From the NCBI RefSeq assembly GCF_001542855.1, contig NZ_LNBY01000017.1:248001-312000 (forward strand): a stretch of DNA of 64,000 nt. The letters are read 5' to 3'. The stretch's first letter is position 1; every line of letters begins with the position of its first letter. Shown one piece after another: positions 46,578 to 55,350 of the stretch. The translations under genes and the position numbers were made by a program. This DNA comes from Erythrobacter sp. AP23. GTDB taxonomy: Bacteria; Pseudomonadota; Alphaproteobacteria; Sphingomonadales; Sphingomonadaceae. Below the pieces are notes generated by a model. It made no database searches. It was not told where the DNA came from and saw only the letters and a list, made by a program, of their open reading frames with translations.

Positions 46578-47572
46578 GCGAGAAGAAACCCGCGCCCCAC
46601 GGCTGGCTGATACTCGACAAGCCGCGCGGGCTCGGTTCGACGCAGGCTGTGTCAGCCGTCAAGCGCGTGCTGCGGCAGAGAGGCTATGCCAAGACCAAGG
46701 TTGGCCATGGCGGGACGCTCGATCCGCTCGCCGAAGGCGTGCTACCGATTGCGCTGGGCGAGGCAACCAAGCTCGCGGGGCGGATGCTCGATTCCGACAA
46801 GATCTACGCCTTCACCATCCAGTTCGGCGAGGAGACCGATACGCTCGATACCGAAGGCGAGGTCATCGAGCGCAGCGACCGCCGCCCTCCGATGGCCGCC
46901 ATTGCCGCGGTGCTGGAGCACTTCACCGGCGATATCGAACAGGTCCCGCCCGCCTATTCCGCGGTGAAAATCGACGGCAAGCGCGCCTACGACCGGGCGA
47001 GGGCAGGCGAGGAAGTCGCGATGAAGACCCGCGCGGTCACGATCCATTCGCTCGGCTTCGAAAGCGAGCGCGAGGATGCCGAACTGCGTTCCGCCTTCGC
47101 AACCACCGCTGGCCGGCCCGATCCCTACGATCCGCAGGCGCCACTCGAGCTCGCCGACAGCGTTACGCTGGTCGCTCACGTTTCCAAGGGGACGTACATC
47201 CGCTCGCTTGCACGGGATATCGCACGCGCGCTTGGAACGGTGGGGCACGTCACCTACCTCAGGCGCATCAAGGCCGGCCCGTTCCGCGAGGAACAGGCGA
47301 TTTCGCTGGACAAGCTGGAGGAAATCGCTAAGGGCGCGCCCATCGAAAACCTTCTCCTGCCGCTCGAGGCGGGACTGGACGACATCCCGGTCCTTATCCT
47401 CGATCCCGACAGCGCGCAGGCGGTCCGCCAGGGCCGGGTACTGTCGGAGCTGCCCCACACCGACGGGCTCCACCTCGCCACGCTGCACGACGTGCCCGTG
47501 GCCCTGATGGAACTCGACGGAGGTACGGCCAAGGTCGTGCGGGGCTTCAACATCCCGGATGTCGCGGAGTAG
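46574..47572 (+). CDS. truB: tRNA pseudouridine(55) synthase TruB
   Basis: 332 residues. [17 protein letters not shown] at the N-terminus and the catalytic Asp in [20 protein letters not shown]. Also [18 protein letters not shown] and [17 protein letters not shown]. Makes pseudouridine 55 in the tRNA T-loop. Ends 5 nt before rpsO. Confidence 0.96.
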   Translation: MSEKKPAPHGWLILDKPRGLGSTQAVSAVKRVLRQRGYAKTKVGHGGTLDPLAEGVLPIALGEATKLAGRMLDSDKIYAFTIQFGEETDTLDTEGEVIERSDRRPPMAAIAAVLEHFTGDIEQVPPAYSAVKIDGKRAYDRARAGEEVAMKTRAVTIHSLGFESEREDAELRSAFATTAGRPDPYDPQAPLELADSVTLVAHVSKGTYIRSLARDIARALGTVGHVTYLRRIKAGPFREEQAISLDKLEEIAKGAPIENLLLPLEAGLDDIPVLILDPDSAQAVRQGRVLSELPHTDGLHLATLHDVPVALMELDGGTAKVVRGFNIPDVAE

Positions 47573-47577
47573 AATAC

Positions 47578-47847
47578 ATGTCGGTTACCGCCGAGAAAAA
47601 AGCTGAGATCATCAAGGACAATGCGCAGGCCAAGGGCGACACCGGTTCGCCGGAAGTCCAGGTCGCGATCCTGACCGAGCGCATTCGCAACCTGACCGAG
47701 CATTTCAAGTCCAACCACAAGGACAACCACTCGCGTCGCGGTCTCCTGATGATGGTCAACAAGCGCCGTAACCTGCTCGCCTATCTCAAGAAGACGGATG
47801 TCGAGCGGTACAATGCGCTGATCCAGAAGCTGGGTCTTCGCAAGTAA
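47578..47847 (+). CDS. rpsO: 30S ribosomal protein S15
   Basis: 89 residues, exact S15 length, with [39 protein letters not shown] and the C-terminal LGLRK. truB-rpsO-pnp is the classic gene order. A terminator follows 9 nt after the stop. Confidence 0.98.
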   Translation: MSVTAEKKAEIIKDNAQAKGDTGSPEVQVAILTERIRNLTEHFKSNHKDNHSRRGLLMMVNKRRNLLAYLKKTDVERYNALIQKLGLRK

Positions 47848-47855
47848 GAGTTTCT

Positions 47856-47887
47856 CGAAGGGGCGGCTCAGGCCGCCCCTTCGTTTA
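47856..47887 (+). terminator. rpsO terminator
   Basis: A perfect 12-bp stem CGAAGGGGCGGC (47856-47867), TCAG loop, GCCGCCCCTTCG (47872-47883), followed by TTTA. Typical intrinsic terminator between rpsO and pnp. Confidence 0.85.
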
Positions 47888-47978
47888 TCCGGCAACCGCG
47901 CAATCCGGCGCGGGGTCGGCAAATGGAGGCAGGATAAGCCTCGAACCGGACCGGGACGGCATACCCGGCACTGTAGGC

Positions 47979-48004
47979 CCCGCACCGCAATAAGGCCGTG
48001 CGGG
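47979..48004 (+). promoter_or_regulatory. Leader hairpin before pnp
   Basis: CCCGCAC (47979-47985) pairs with GTGCGGG (47998-48004) 16 nt before the pnp ATG. E. coli pnp is autoregulated through a leader stem-loop; whether this shorter hairpin does the same is inference. Confidence 0.35.
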
Positions 48005-48020
48005 TTCATAAGGAAAATAC

Positions 48021-50300
48021 ATGTTCGACACGAAAACCGTATCGCTGGAGTGGGGCGGAAAGACCCTCACTCTGGAAACCGGCCGCATCGCCCGTCAGGC
48101 TGACGGCGCCGTTCTGGCTACCTATGGCGAAACCGTGGTGCTGTGCGCCGTGACCGCCGCCAAGAGTGTACGCGAAGGGCAGGACTTCTTCCCGCTCACC
48201 GTCCACTACCAGGAAAAGTTCTCCGCTGCGGGCCGCATCCCGGGCGGCTTCTTCAAGCGCGAAGGCCGCGCGACGGAGAAGGAAACGCTGACCTCCCGCC
48301 TGATCGACCGCCCCGTGCGTCCGCTCTTCCCGGAAGGTTTCTACAACGAAATCAACGTCATCGCGCAGGTTCTGTCTTATGACGGCGAAACCGAACCCGA
48401 TATCGTCGCGATGATTGCCGCATCGGCCGCGCTGACCATCTCGGGCGTTCCCTTCATGGGTCCGATCGGCGCCGCCCGCGTCGGCTTCAAGAACGGCGAA
48501 TACGTCCTCAACCCGAGCCTCGAAGACGCGCTTAGCGAAGACGGTCGCCTGGACCTCGTCGTCGCCGCGACGCAGGACGCGGTCATGATGGTCGAATCCG
48601 AAGCCAAGGAACTGACCGAAGAGGAAATGCTCGGCGCCGTCATGTTCGCGCATGAGGAAAGCCGCAAGGTCATCGGTGCGATCATCGACCTCGCCGAACA
48701 GGCCGCCAAGGATCCGTGGGAACTCGAGCCCGTCGAAGACAAGACCGCCAAGCTCGAGAAGCTGCGCGGCGTCATCGGTGCGGACCTCGAAGCCGCCTAC
48801 AAGATCACCGACAAGTCGGCACGTCAGGATGCGGTCAACGCAGCCCGCGAAAAGGCACGCGAAGCCTTTGCCGACCTGGCCGAGAGCGATCCGGCCGAAT
48901 ATCTCGGCACGCTCAAGCTGGTGAAGAAGCTCGAAAGCGACATCGTACGCGGTTCGATCCTGAAGGACGGCACGCGTATCGACGGCCGCAAGCTCGATCA
49001 GGTTCGCCCGATCGAGGCGATGGTCGGCCTGCTTCCGCGGACCCATGGTTCGGCGCTGTTCACGCGTGGTGAAACGCAGGCGATCTGCACCACCACGCTG
49101 GGCACCAAGGATGCCGAGCAGATGATCGACGGCCTCGAAGGCCTGTCGTACAATCACTTCATGCTGCACTATAACTTCCCGCCCTATTCGGTCGGCGAAG
49201 TTGGCCGCTTCGGCTTCACGAGCCGCCGCGAAACCGGCCACGGCAAGCTCGCATGGCGCGCGCTGCACCCGGTGCTGCCCGATCATGAAGACTTTCCCTA
49301 CACCATCCGCATCCTGTCGGACATCACCGAGTCGAACGGCTCGAGCTCGATGGCGACCGTCTGCGGCGGCTGTCTGTCGATGATGGACGCAGGCGTTCCG
49401 ATCGAGCGTCCGGTGTCGGGTATCGCCATGGGCCTGATCCTCGAAGGCGAAGATTTCGCGGTCCTGTCGGACATCCTGGGTGACGAAGACCACCTCGGCG
49501 ACATGGACTTCAAGGTCGCCGGTTCGGAAGCTGGGATCACCTCGCTCCAGATGGACATCAAGGTTGCCGGCATCACGCAGGAAATCATGAAGACCGCGCT
49601 CGAACAGGCGAAGGCCGGCCGTGCGCACATCCTGGGTGAAATGTCGAAGGCCCTTACCGGTGCCCGCACCGAAGTGTCCAAGCACGCCCCGCGCATCGAG
49701 ACCATGCAGATCGACAAGTCGAAGATCCGCGACGTCATCGGCACGGGCGGCAAGGTGATCCGCGAGATCGTCGCCGAAACCGGTGCCAAGGTCGACATCG
49801 ACGACGAGGGTGTGATCAAGATCAGCTCTTCTAACGCCGACGAGATCGAGGCCGCCAAGAAGTGGATCGAAGGCATCGTCGAGGAAGCCGAAGTCGGCAA
49901 GATCTACACCGGCAAGGTCGTGAACATCGTCGATTTCGGCGCATTCGTGAACTTCATGGGCGGCAAGGACGGTCTCGTCCACGTCTCCGAAATGAAGAAC
50001 GAGCGGGTCGAAAAGCCGACCGACGTCGTTTCGGAAGGCCAGGAAGTGAAGGTCAAGGTCCTCGAGATCGACCAGCGCGGCAAGGTTCGCCTGTCGATGC
50101 GCGTGGTCGACCAGGAAACCGGCGAAGAGCTGGAAGACACCCGCCCGCCGCGCGAACCGCGCGGTGACAAGGGTGGCCGTGGCCGTGGCGGCGATCGTCG
50201 CGGTGGCCGTGGCGGCCCGCGTCGCGATCGCGATCGCGATGGCGGCGGCAAGCGGGACGGGGGCGGTGAAGCCCACGTGCCCGACTTCCTGAAGGACTGA
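48021..50300 (+). CDS. pnp: Polyribonucleotide nucleotidyltransferase (PNPase)
   Basis: 759 residues. Two RNase PH domains (about 10-230 and 310-545; [20 protein letters not shown] at the active site of the second), a helical linker, a KH domain (about 555-615, [19 protein letters not shown]) and an S1 domain (about 625-695). The Arg/Gly/Asp-rich tail (about 710-745) is longer than in E. coli. 3'-5' phosphorolytic RNA decay. Confidence 0.97.
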   Translation: MFDTKTVSLEWGGKTLTLETGRIARQADGAVLATYGETVVLCAVTAAKSVREGQDFFPLTVHYQEKFSAAGRIPGGFFKREGRATEKETLTSRLIDRPVRPLFPEGFYNEINVIAQVLSYDGETEPDIVAMIAASAALTISGVPFMGPIGAARVGFKNGEYVLNPSLEDALSEDGRLDLVVAATQDAVMMVESEAKELTEEEMLGAVMFAHEESRKVIGAIIDLAEQAAKDPWELEPVEDKTAKLEKLRGVIGADLEAAYKITDKSARQDAVNAAREKAREAFADLAESDPAEYLGTLKLVKKLESDIVRGSILKDGTRIDGRKLDQVRPIEAMVGLLPRTHGSALFTRGETQAICTTTLGTKDAEQMIDGLEGLSYNHFMLHYNFPPYSVGEVGRFGFTSRRETGHGKLAWRALHPVLPDHEDFPYTIRILSDITESNGSSSMATVCGGCLSMMDAGVPIERPVSGIAMGLILEGEDFAVLSDILGDEDHLGDMDFKVAGSEAGITSLQMDIKVAGITQEIMKTALEQAKAGRAHILGEMSKALTGARTEVSKHAPRIETMQIDKSKIRDVIGTGGKVIREIVAETGAKVDIDDEGVIKISSSNADEIEAAKKWIEGIVEEAEVGKIYTGKVVNIVDFGAFVNFMGGKDGLVHVSEMKNERVEKPTDVVSEGQEVKVKVLEIDQRGKVRLSMRVVDQETGEELEDTRPPREPRGDKGGRGRGGDRRGGRGGPRRDRDRDGGGKRDGGGEAHVPDFLKD

Positions 50301-50320
50301 TCCTTCGCTAGTCAGTAACG

Positions 50321-50350
50321 AAGGGGTCGCGGGTCCGCCTGCGGCCCCTT
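50321..50350 (+). terminator. Hairpin after pnp
   Basis: AAGGGGTCGC (50321-50330) pairs with GCGGCCCCTT (50341-50350) with one mismatch, followed by TTG. Moderate terminator between pnp and the next gene. Confidence 0.6.
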
Positions 50351-50369
50351 TGCTTTGGAGAATACGAGA

Positions 50370-51050
50370 ATGCTGCCCCGCGAAACCCTGGCAACCGCGC
50401 AAGTTCCCGATGGCGAAACGCTGACGCTGGTTAGCCACGGTCGCGATTTCATCATCATGCTCGGGCGCGACGAGCTGATGGGGACGCGGATGCAATTTTC
50501 CGAAGAACAGCTCGCGGTGCTGACGCTGGCAGAGCTTGAAGCCGCCAATCCGCGTGTGCTGATCGGCGGTTACGGAATGGGCTTCACCTATCGCGCCACG
50601 CTCGACAAGCTGCCCGACACAGGCTCGGTCACCGTGGCCGAGATCGTGCCCGAAATTCTCGAATGGGCCGAGGGCCCGCTGGCGCATCTGACCGGCGAGA
50701 GCCTGTCCGACCCGCGCGGGCAGGTCGTTATCTGCGACGTTGCGGCGCTGATCGACGATGCGAACGACGGCACGACCGAAAAGTACGATGCCATCCTGCT
50801 CGACGTCGACAACGGCCCGGACGGCATCGTGCGCGACGCGAACTACCGGATCTATTCCAAGACCGGTCTTGGCAAGGCCCGCGATGCGCTCAGGCCCGGC
50901 GGCATCCTTGCAGTCTGGTCCGCCGCGCCCGACCACAAGTTCACCGTCCGCCTCAAAGAGAGCGGGTTCGATGTCGAGGTGCGCGAGGTGCGTGCGCGGC
51001 CCAACAACAAGGGGCCGCGCCACACGATCTGGTTCGCCCGCAAGCGCTAG
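50370..51050 (+). CDS. Spermidine-synthase-like SAM-binding protein
   Basis: 226 residues from ATG 50370, with GGAG nine nt upstream. Rossmann-type methyltransferase fold: VLIGGYGMGFTYRATL (SAM loop), VTVAEIVPEILEW (acidic end of strand 2) and YDAILLDVDNGPDGIV at the active-site region. The C-terminal PNNKGPRHTIWFA is typical of this short, non-SpeE group. Substrate unknown. Confidence 0.8.
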   Translation: MLPRETLATAQVPDGETLTLVSHGRDFIIMLGRDELMGTRMQFSEEQLAVLTLAELEAANPRVLIGGYGMGFTYRATLDKLPDTGSVTVAEIVPEILEWAEGPLAHLTGESLSDPRGQVVICDVAALIDDANDGTTEKYDAILLDVDNGPDGIVRDANYRIYSKTGLGKARDALRPGGILAVWSAAPDHKFTVRLKESGFDVEVREVRARPNNKGPRHTIWFARKR

Positions 51051-51060
51051 ACAGCCCGCG

Positions 51061-51582
51061 TCAGGCCTTGATGCGGACCCGGCCCATGAAGTCCATCTTG
51101 CCGACCGGTACGCCCTTCATGCGCAGGATGTTGTAGGCGGTTGCGCAGTGGAAATAGAAATTGGGCTGGCTGAAACTGAGCAGGAAGTCCTCGGCCGTGA
51201 AGTTCATCCCTGTGTCCTTGAATTCGAACCGCATCGGCCGGCCGACCCAGCCTTCCATCTCGTCTTCGGTAAGCGCCTTCATCGCCTCGACCGCGCCGGC
51301 CAGCTTGGCGCGCAAATCCTCGAAGGTCGACGGCGGCGGATTGAGGTCGGGCGAATAAACGCCCTTGCGCACGCCCTCGATCGAGCCCTGCGTGTGCTCG
51401 GCGACGCATTTCACCTGGTAGGACCACGGCAACATGTCCTCGAACACGCGGGCATCGATGAATTCGTCATGGCCGCAGTCATGTTCGGCGCACCATTTTT
51501 CGGCTGTGTCGATCAGGTGATTGGCAGTGCCGAGCATTTGCAGGGCGCTGGGAACGTAGGCGGCATGTAGCGACAGGGGCAT
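51061..51582 (-). CDS. DUF1993 family protein
   Basis: 173 residues. DinB-like four-helix fold typical of DUF1993: SALQMLGTANHLIDTAEKW, MLPWSYQVKCVAEHTQG, and the C-terminal FSQPNFYFHCATAYNILRMKGVPVGKMDFMG, highly conserved in the family. Function unknown; possible metal ligands are His residues on three helices. Confidence 0.88.
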   Translation of the reverse strand: MPLSLHAAYVPSALQMLGTANHLIDTAEKWCAEHDCGHDEFIDARVFEDMLPWSYQVKCVAEHTQGSIEGVRKGVYSPDLNPPPSTFEDLRAKLAGAVEAMKALTEDEMEGWVGRPMRFEFKDTGMNFTAEDFLLSFSQPNFYFHCATAYNILRMKGVPVGKMDFMGRVRIKA

Positions 51583-51606
51583 CGTTCATTCTCCCGTGGA
51601 AATGAA

Positions 51607-51638
51607 AAGGCCCGGCGGTCGCGCGACTGCCGGGCCTT
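51607..51638 (-). terminator. gcrA terminator
   Basis: AAGGCCCGGC (51607-51616) and GCCGGGCCTT (51629-51638), with the interior GTCG/CGAC also able to pair. Lies 14 nt past the gcrA stop. Confidence 0.75.
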
Positions 51639-51651
51639 GCTTGTGTTTGTC

Positions 51652-52329
51652 TTAGCGTACCCGCGGGCCGCCGAAGGGCAACGGCGGAGGGGGGCGGCGT
51701 GCACCGCGCGGCAGCTGCGCCTGATAGGCCCGGCCGCAATGCTCGACGCAATAGGGAAAGCCGGGGTTCACGGCCTCGCCGCAGAAATGGAAATCGGGTT
51801 CGCCCGGATGGCCCATCGGCCAGCGGCAGACCTTGTCCGACAGATCGAGCAGGCTGGTCTTGTCGGCGATCTCGGGACTCGGCTTGGCCGGCACCAGGCG
51901 GCGCGGCGGAGCCGGCGGGATGGGGGCCTGCTGGTCGCCCGGGCCCTGACGCAGGAAGCCGCCGGGACCGACCGAAACGATCTTCGGAAGATCGGCGTTC
52001 TTGTTTGGCAGGGGTTGCGATGGGATTGCGGCATCCTGCCTGGGTGCGGGCGCGGCGGTGGGCTTGGCTGGAGCCGCGGGCGCAGGCTTGGCAGCCGGCT
52101 TCGCCGCTTTCTTGGCGACCGGCTTCGGAGCGGGCTTGGCCTTGGCCGGAGCCTTCTTCTTCTCGTTGGCCTTGACCGGCGAGGGCCGCGACTTGAGGCC
52201 GAGGCGATGCGCTTTGCCGATCACGGCATTGCGGCTGACCCCGCCCAGTTCCTCGGCAATCTGGCTGGCGGTCGATCCGCCTTCCCACATTTTCTTAAGC
52301 GTTGCGATCCGTTCGTCGGTCCAGCTCAT
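51652..52329 (-). CDS. gcrA: GcrA cell-cycle regulator
   Basis: 225 residues. N-terminal helix-turn-helix MSWTDERIATLKKMWEGGST and ASQIAEELGGVSRNAVIGKAHRLGL, nearly invariant in GcrA. A Lys/Ala/Pro-rich linker (about 50-110) follows. The Cys-containing C-terminal part CRWPMGHPGEPDFHFCGE and YCVEHCGRAYQ binds sigma-70 region 2. In Caulobacter it activates promoters methylated by CcrM. A diagnostic alphaproteobacterial gene. Confidence 0.96.
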   Translation of the reverse strand: MSWTDERIATLKKMWEGGSTASQIAEELGGVSRNAVIGKAHRLGLKSRPSPVKANEKKKAPAKAKPAPKPVAKKAAKPAAKPAPAAPAKPTAAPAPRQDAAIPSQPLPNKNADLPKIVSVGPGGFLRQGPGDQQAPIPPAPPRRLVPAKPSPEIADKTSLLDLSDKVCRWPMGHPGEPDFHFCGEAVNPGFPYCVEHCGRAYQAQLPRGARRPPPPLPFGGPRVR

Positions 52330-52400
52330 ATGCAGTCCTGTATCTCGTGTCTCGACGCCGCGGCTTGCATGCCGTGGCGCTTGGGCCTAGTCGCGCCCCA

Positions 52401-53300
52401 ATGGTCGATCAAGCCCAGCCCGTATCGCCCGGAAGCGAACACCCGGACGCCTCCTTCGTAGAGGATAATGCCGGAGGGGAGGGCCGGTTTCCGCCGCGGG
52501 GACGCCCGGTGATCCGCGGGATCAACGGGATTGGCCTGTGGAGCCTCTATATGAAGGAGGTGAGGCGGTTTCTCAAGGTCCAGACGCAGACAATCTGGGC
52601 TCCGGCCGTCACGACGCTGCTTTTTCTGGTCATCTTTTCGGTCGCGCTGGGTCGTGGTGGGCGCGAAGTGCTCGGCGCCAACTTCCCGACCTTCGTTGCG
52701 CCGGGGCTGATCGCCATGGCGATGATGCAGAATGCGTTCGCCAATTCGAGCTTTTCGCTGCTCGCAGGCAAGATCCAGGGGACCATCATCGACCTGCTGA
52801 TGCCGCCCCTGTCCGAAGGCGAACTGATGGGCGGGATCGTAGGTGCCGCGATCACCCGTGCCGTCGCGGTGGGATTCGTCGTCGCAGGTGCCATGCTTCT
52901 CTATCCCGGTGTCAGCCTGGCCATGGCCGCGCCTTGGGCGGTGGTCTGGTTCGGATTGATGGGGGCGGTGATGCTTTCGCTGCTGGGCTTGCTCGCCTCG
53001 GTCTGGGCGGAAAAGTTCGATCACAACGCTGCAGTCACGAACTTCGTCATCGCCCCGCTGGCGATGCTGTCGGGCACCTTCTACATTATCGACCGGCTGG
53101 CCCCCGCTTTCCAGGCAGTAAGCCGGGCCAATCCCTTCTTCTACGTGATCTCGGGCTTCCGCTACGGCTTCCTCGGCCAAAGCGATATCGGTGACAGCGC
53201 GGCGGTGATGGTAGCCGGCATCGGACTGCTCGTGTTCAATGCGCTGCTCGCATTGGGCACGTACAAGCTTCTGAAATCGGGCTGGAAGATCAAGAACTGA
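52401..53300 (+). CDS. ABC-2 type transporter permease
   Basis: 299 residues from ATG 52401; a GTG at 52509 is an alternative start closer to the first helix. Six membrane helices with the ABC2_membrane pattern: LYMKEVRRFLKVQTQTIWAPAVTTLLF, the NFPTFVAPGLIAMAMMQNAFAN loop and ANPFFYVISGFRYGF. Exports an unknown compound (lipid, polysaccharide or drug). No ATPase gene is adjacent. Confidence 0.87.
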   Translation: MVDQAQPVSPGSEHPDASFVEDNAGGEGRFPPRGRPVIRGINGIGLWSLYMKEVRRFLKVQTQTIWAPAVTTLLFLVIFSVALGRGGREVLGANFPTFVAPGLIAMAMMQNAFANSSFSLLAGKIQGTIIDLLMPPLSEGELMGGIVGAAITRAVAVGFVVAGAMLLYPGVSLAMAAPWAVVWFGLMGAVMLSLLGLLASVWAEKFDHNAAVTNFVIAPLAMLSGTFYIIDRLAPAFQAVSRANPFFYVISGFRYGFLGQSDIGDSAAVMVAGIGLLVFNALLALGTYKLLKSGWKIKN

Positions 53301-53313
53301 ACGCTTTTAGCGA

Positions 53314-53694
53314 TCAGTGCGTCATGCTCCGCCGCATGCGATAGCGGCCGTTTTCGAATTGCTCGAAATACTGGTGCACATCGGGGTGCGAGACCGGGCC
53401 CGAGATCGAATCGGTCACCAGATTCTGCTGGCTGACATAGGCGACGTAGTCGCTATCGTCGCTTTCGGCGAGGAGGTGGTAGAAGGGCTGGTTGCGATCG
53501 GGCCGGATATCCTCTGGGATTGCCTCGTACCATTCGTCGCTATTGGCGAAGACAGGGTCGATATCGAAGATCACGCCGCGGAAGTCGAACACGCGATGTT
53601 TGACCACATCGCCAATGGCGAAGCGGCTTTTGACGCGGCGCGGGGCATCGATGGTGCGACCGGCCTGGGCGGAGAAATATTGTGCACGATCCAT
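53314..53694 (-). CDS. hspQ: HspQ / YccV-like hemimethylated-DNA-binding domain protein
   Basis: 126 residues. Core VKSRFAIGDVVKHRVFDFRGVIFDIDPVFANSDEWY and QPFYHLLAESDDSDYVAYVSQQNLV, the YccV/HspQ fold. In E. coli HspQ binds hemimethylated oriC and acts as a Lon specificity factor. Converges with the ABC permease. Confidence 0.9.
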   Translation of the reverse strand: MDRAQYFSAQAGRTIDAPRRVKSRFAIGDVVKHRVFDFRGVIFDIDPVFANSDEWYEAIPEDIRPDRNQPFYHLLAESDDSDYVAYVSQQNLVTDSISGPVSHPDVHQYFEQFENGRYRMRRSMTH

Positions 53695-53855
53695 GGGAAG
53701 CGAGGATATGGGGTGCTTGTGCGCGCTTACAATGGCCTCGCGGCATCGATCCCCCGAAATCTCGCGAAAAGGGGCTTGGCAAGGCGGGGGCGCTCGGCTA
53801 ATCGGCGCGCTCGCTTCGACCGGGGCTCAAGGCCCCCAAGCGCACCCCAAATAGC

Positions 53856-53945
53856 GGAGAGGTGGCAGAGAGGTCGAATGCGCCGCACTCGAAATGCGGT
53901 ATACGGGCAACCGTATCGTGGGTTCGAATCCCACCCTCTCCGCCA
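53856..53945 (+). tRNA. tRNA-Ser(CGA)
   Basis: Acceptor GGAGAGG (53856-53862) pairs with CCTCTCC (53935-53941), then discriminator G and encoded CCA (53943-53945). Anticodon stem CCGCA/TGCGG with loop CTCGAAA gives anticodon CGA, reading UCG. The long variable arm TACGGGCAACCGTA is typical of serine tRNAs, and the T-arm GTGGGTTCGAATCCCAC is perfect. Confidence 0.97.
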
Positions 53946-54030
53946 CCTATCCTGAGCACCGGTCTAAAGCTACAGGCCTTCTGCGCAAGGCCGCGGAACA
54001 GGCCGATCTCTTCGCTCCAAGCCGTGACAG
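53946..54030. other. Left flank of the IS remnant
   Basis: 85 nt between the tRNA and the IS end. The plus strand reads LRKAAEQADLFAPSRDRAL in an open frame with coding-like codons, so it may be a scrap of a gene cut by the insertion. No duplicated tRNA 3' end was found that would mark an integrated island. Confidence 0.35.
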
Positions 54031-54868
54031 GGCACTCTCAGAGCAAATGCACCTGATCGACGGATGATGCGGTGAGGATAGGGCGTTGAGATGCCCAGAC
54101 CTAGGAAACCAGCTAGCCCGTTTCGGTACTTCAACTCATCGCCCGAGGTGATCCGCCTCGTTGTGATGATGTATGTCTGCCTCCACTGAGCTTGCGGAAC
54201 GTTGAGGACCTGCTCGCCGAGAGGGGGGCGACATTTTTTACGAAACTGTACGGCACTGGTGGAACAGGTTCGGTCTGCTGTTTGCCGCGGACGTAAGGCG
54301 ACAACGGATCAACCGCATGCGCGGCTTTAGACATTGGCGCCGGCATCTCGACGAGATGAACGTGAAGCTCAACGGCGAGATCGTCTACCTGTGGCGAGCA
54401 GTAGACCAAGAAGGTGAAGTGCTGGAGAGCTATGTCTTAAAGACCAGGGACAAGAAGGCAGCTCTCATCTTCATGAAGAAGGCCATGAAGCGATATGGTA
54501 AGATAGGGGCCATCACCACCGACGGCCTTCGCTCCTACAAGGCAGCGATGGACGAGCTGGGCAACAGGGACAAGCAAGAGATCGGCCGCTGGACTAACAA
54601 CCGAGTCGAGAACCCGCAGTTACACTTTCGACGACGAGAGAGGACGATGCTCAGGTTCAGGCAGATGAAGAGCTTGCAAAGTTTGCGTCGGTCAATGCCA
54701 ATGTCCACAACCACCTCAACCAAGACCGCCACCTGATCGATAGAGAGACCTGCAAGACCCGCCCCTCAGCCGCTCTGGCCGAGTGGCAGAACCCCATGGC
54801 TTGATCGAGCACGCGGATAGGGGACAGTTTGCCAAGTGAAGACGAGTTAGCGTAAGACTGACAGCACC
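54031..54868 (+). mobile_element. Decayed IS6-family insertion sequence
   Basis: About 838 bp. Candidate terminal inverted repeats: GGCACTCTCAG (54031-54041) and the complement of CTGACAGCACC (54858-54868), matching at most positions. Between them lies one transposase gene broken by frameshifts. No 8-bp target duplication is seen at the ends (CGTGACAG versus GTTTTCAT), consistent with an old or rearranged insertion. Confidence 0.75.
54091..54804 (+). pseudogene. IS6-family transposase, frameshifted
   Basis: The gene starts MPRPRKPASPFRYFNSSPEV and reads to MMYVCLH, then hits TGA. The frame resumes as PLSLRNVEDLLAERGGDIFYETV, then after another shift RHWWNRFGLLFAADVRRQRI through HLDEMNVKLNGEIVYLWRAVDQEG (containing one catalytic Asp), TTDGLRSY (second Asp) and NNRVEN (Glu). 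A last shift at SLQ/KFASVNANVHNHL leads to the normal end LAEWQNPMA. Catalytic DDE residues remain, but at least three indels prevent full-length product. Total length equals an intact IS6 transposase. Confidence 0.88.
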
Positions 54869-55245
54869 GTTTTCATCCATGTACTGAACAATCTTGCGAG
54901 GCTCGGCAGGAGCAAGGGCGTGCCTTATTTCACCCACAAGGGGTAGGCCGGTAAATGTGCACCCGATCGGTGCAAGTATCGCCTTGACGAGAGCCTCGCG
55001 ATCGATCGGCTCAACAGGAGGGTCTACCAGAAGGGAGCGCCGCATCTCCCCCTGGATTGCGACGATACCGGATCGACAAAGTTCATGACGGACTGTGGTG
55101 CCCAGTTCCGGTCCTCTGCGACCTGATCGAATGTTTTTTCGTTCGGATCCGGTTCGATAGCGACGCATAGGAATTCAACCGGCTTCAACAGGCGCACTCG
55201 CACCAGAGTCTGGGGAGGAACAAGAAGACCGAGCCAGTCGCCCAA
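54869..55245 (-). pseudogene. Fragment of an unidentified gene cut by the IS
   Basis: Reading toward the IS: TTG start candidate at 55245, LGDWLGLLVPPQTLVRV, RLLKPVEFLCVAIEPDPNEK, TFDQVAEDRNWAPQSVMNFV. Then a frameshift near 55075 to GIVAIQGEMRRSLLVDPPVE, PIDREALVKAILAPIGCTFT, GLPLVGEIRHALAPAEPRKI and VQYMDENG at the IS border. Codon use looks coding in both pieces. No family recognised. The 3' part was not found on the other side of the IS. Confidence 0.45.
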
Positions 55246-55310
55246 ATCTGTCGATCGAGTGGAATGCTGTTTACCGACAGGTCCAGTGTCGCTGGTCGGT
55301 AGGGAAGGAA

Positions 55311-55325
55311 GCCGCGAAAGCGGAC
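55311..55325 (+). repeat. 15-bp repeat, copy A
   Basis: GCCGCGAAAGCGGAC. Copy B at 59830-59844 differs at one base. The two lie just outside the four-gene operon 55351-59602. A weaker inverted relative occurs near 62570-62582. Confidence 0.4.
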
Positions 55326-55350
55326 AGAAGAGCGCCGCTGTGACGATTGT

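Noticed and set aside
45923-47572. Single 549-codon frame starting inside the site-2 protease gene and running through truB
   Set aside because: Its 5' part is an out-of-frame reading of the protease; the real truB start is 46574, at the overlapping ATGA junction.
48006-51023. 1005-codon antisense frame over pnp and the spermidine-synthase-like gene
   Set aside because: Covers two genes of certain identity; repetitive His/Asp/Val-rich translation typical of the complementary strand.
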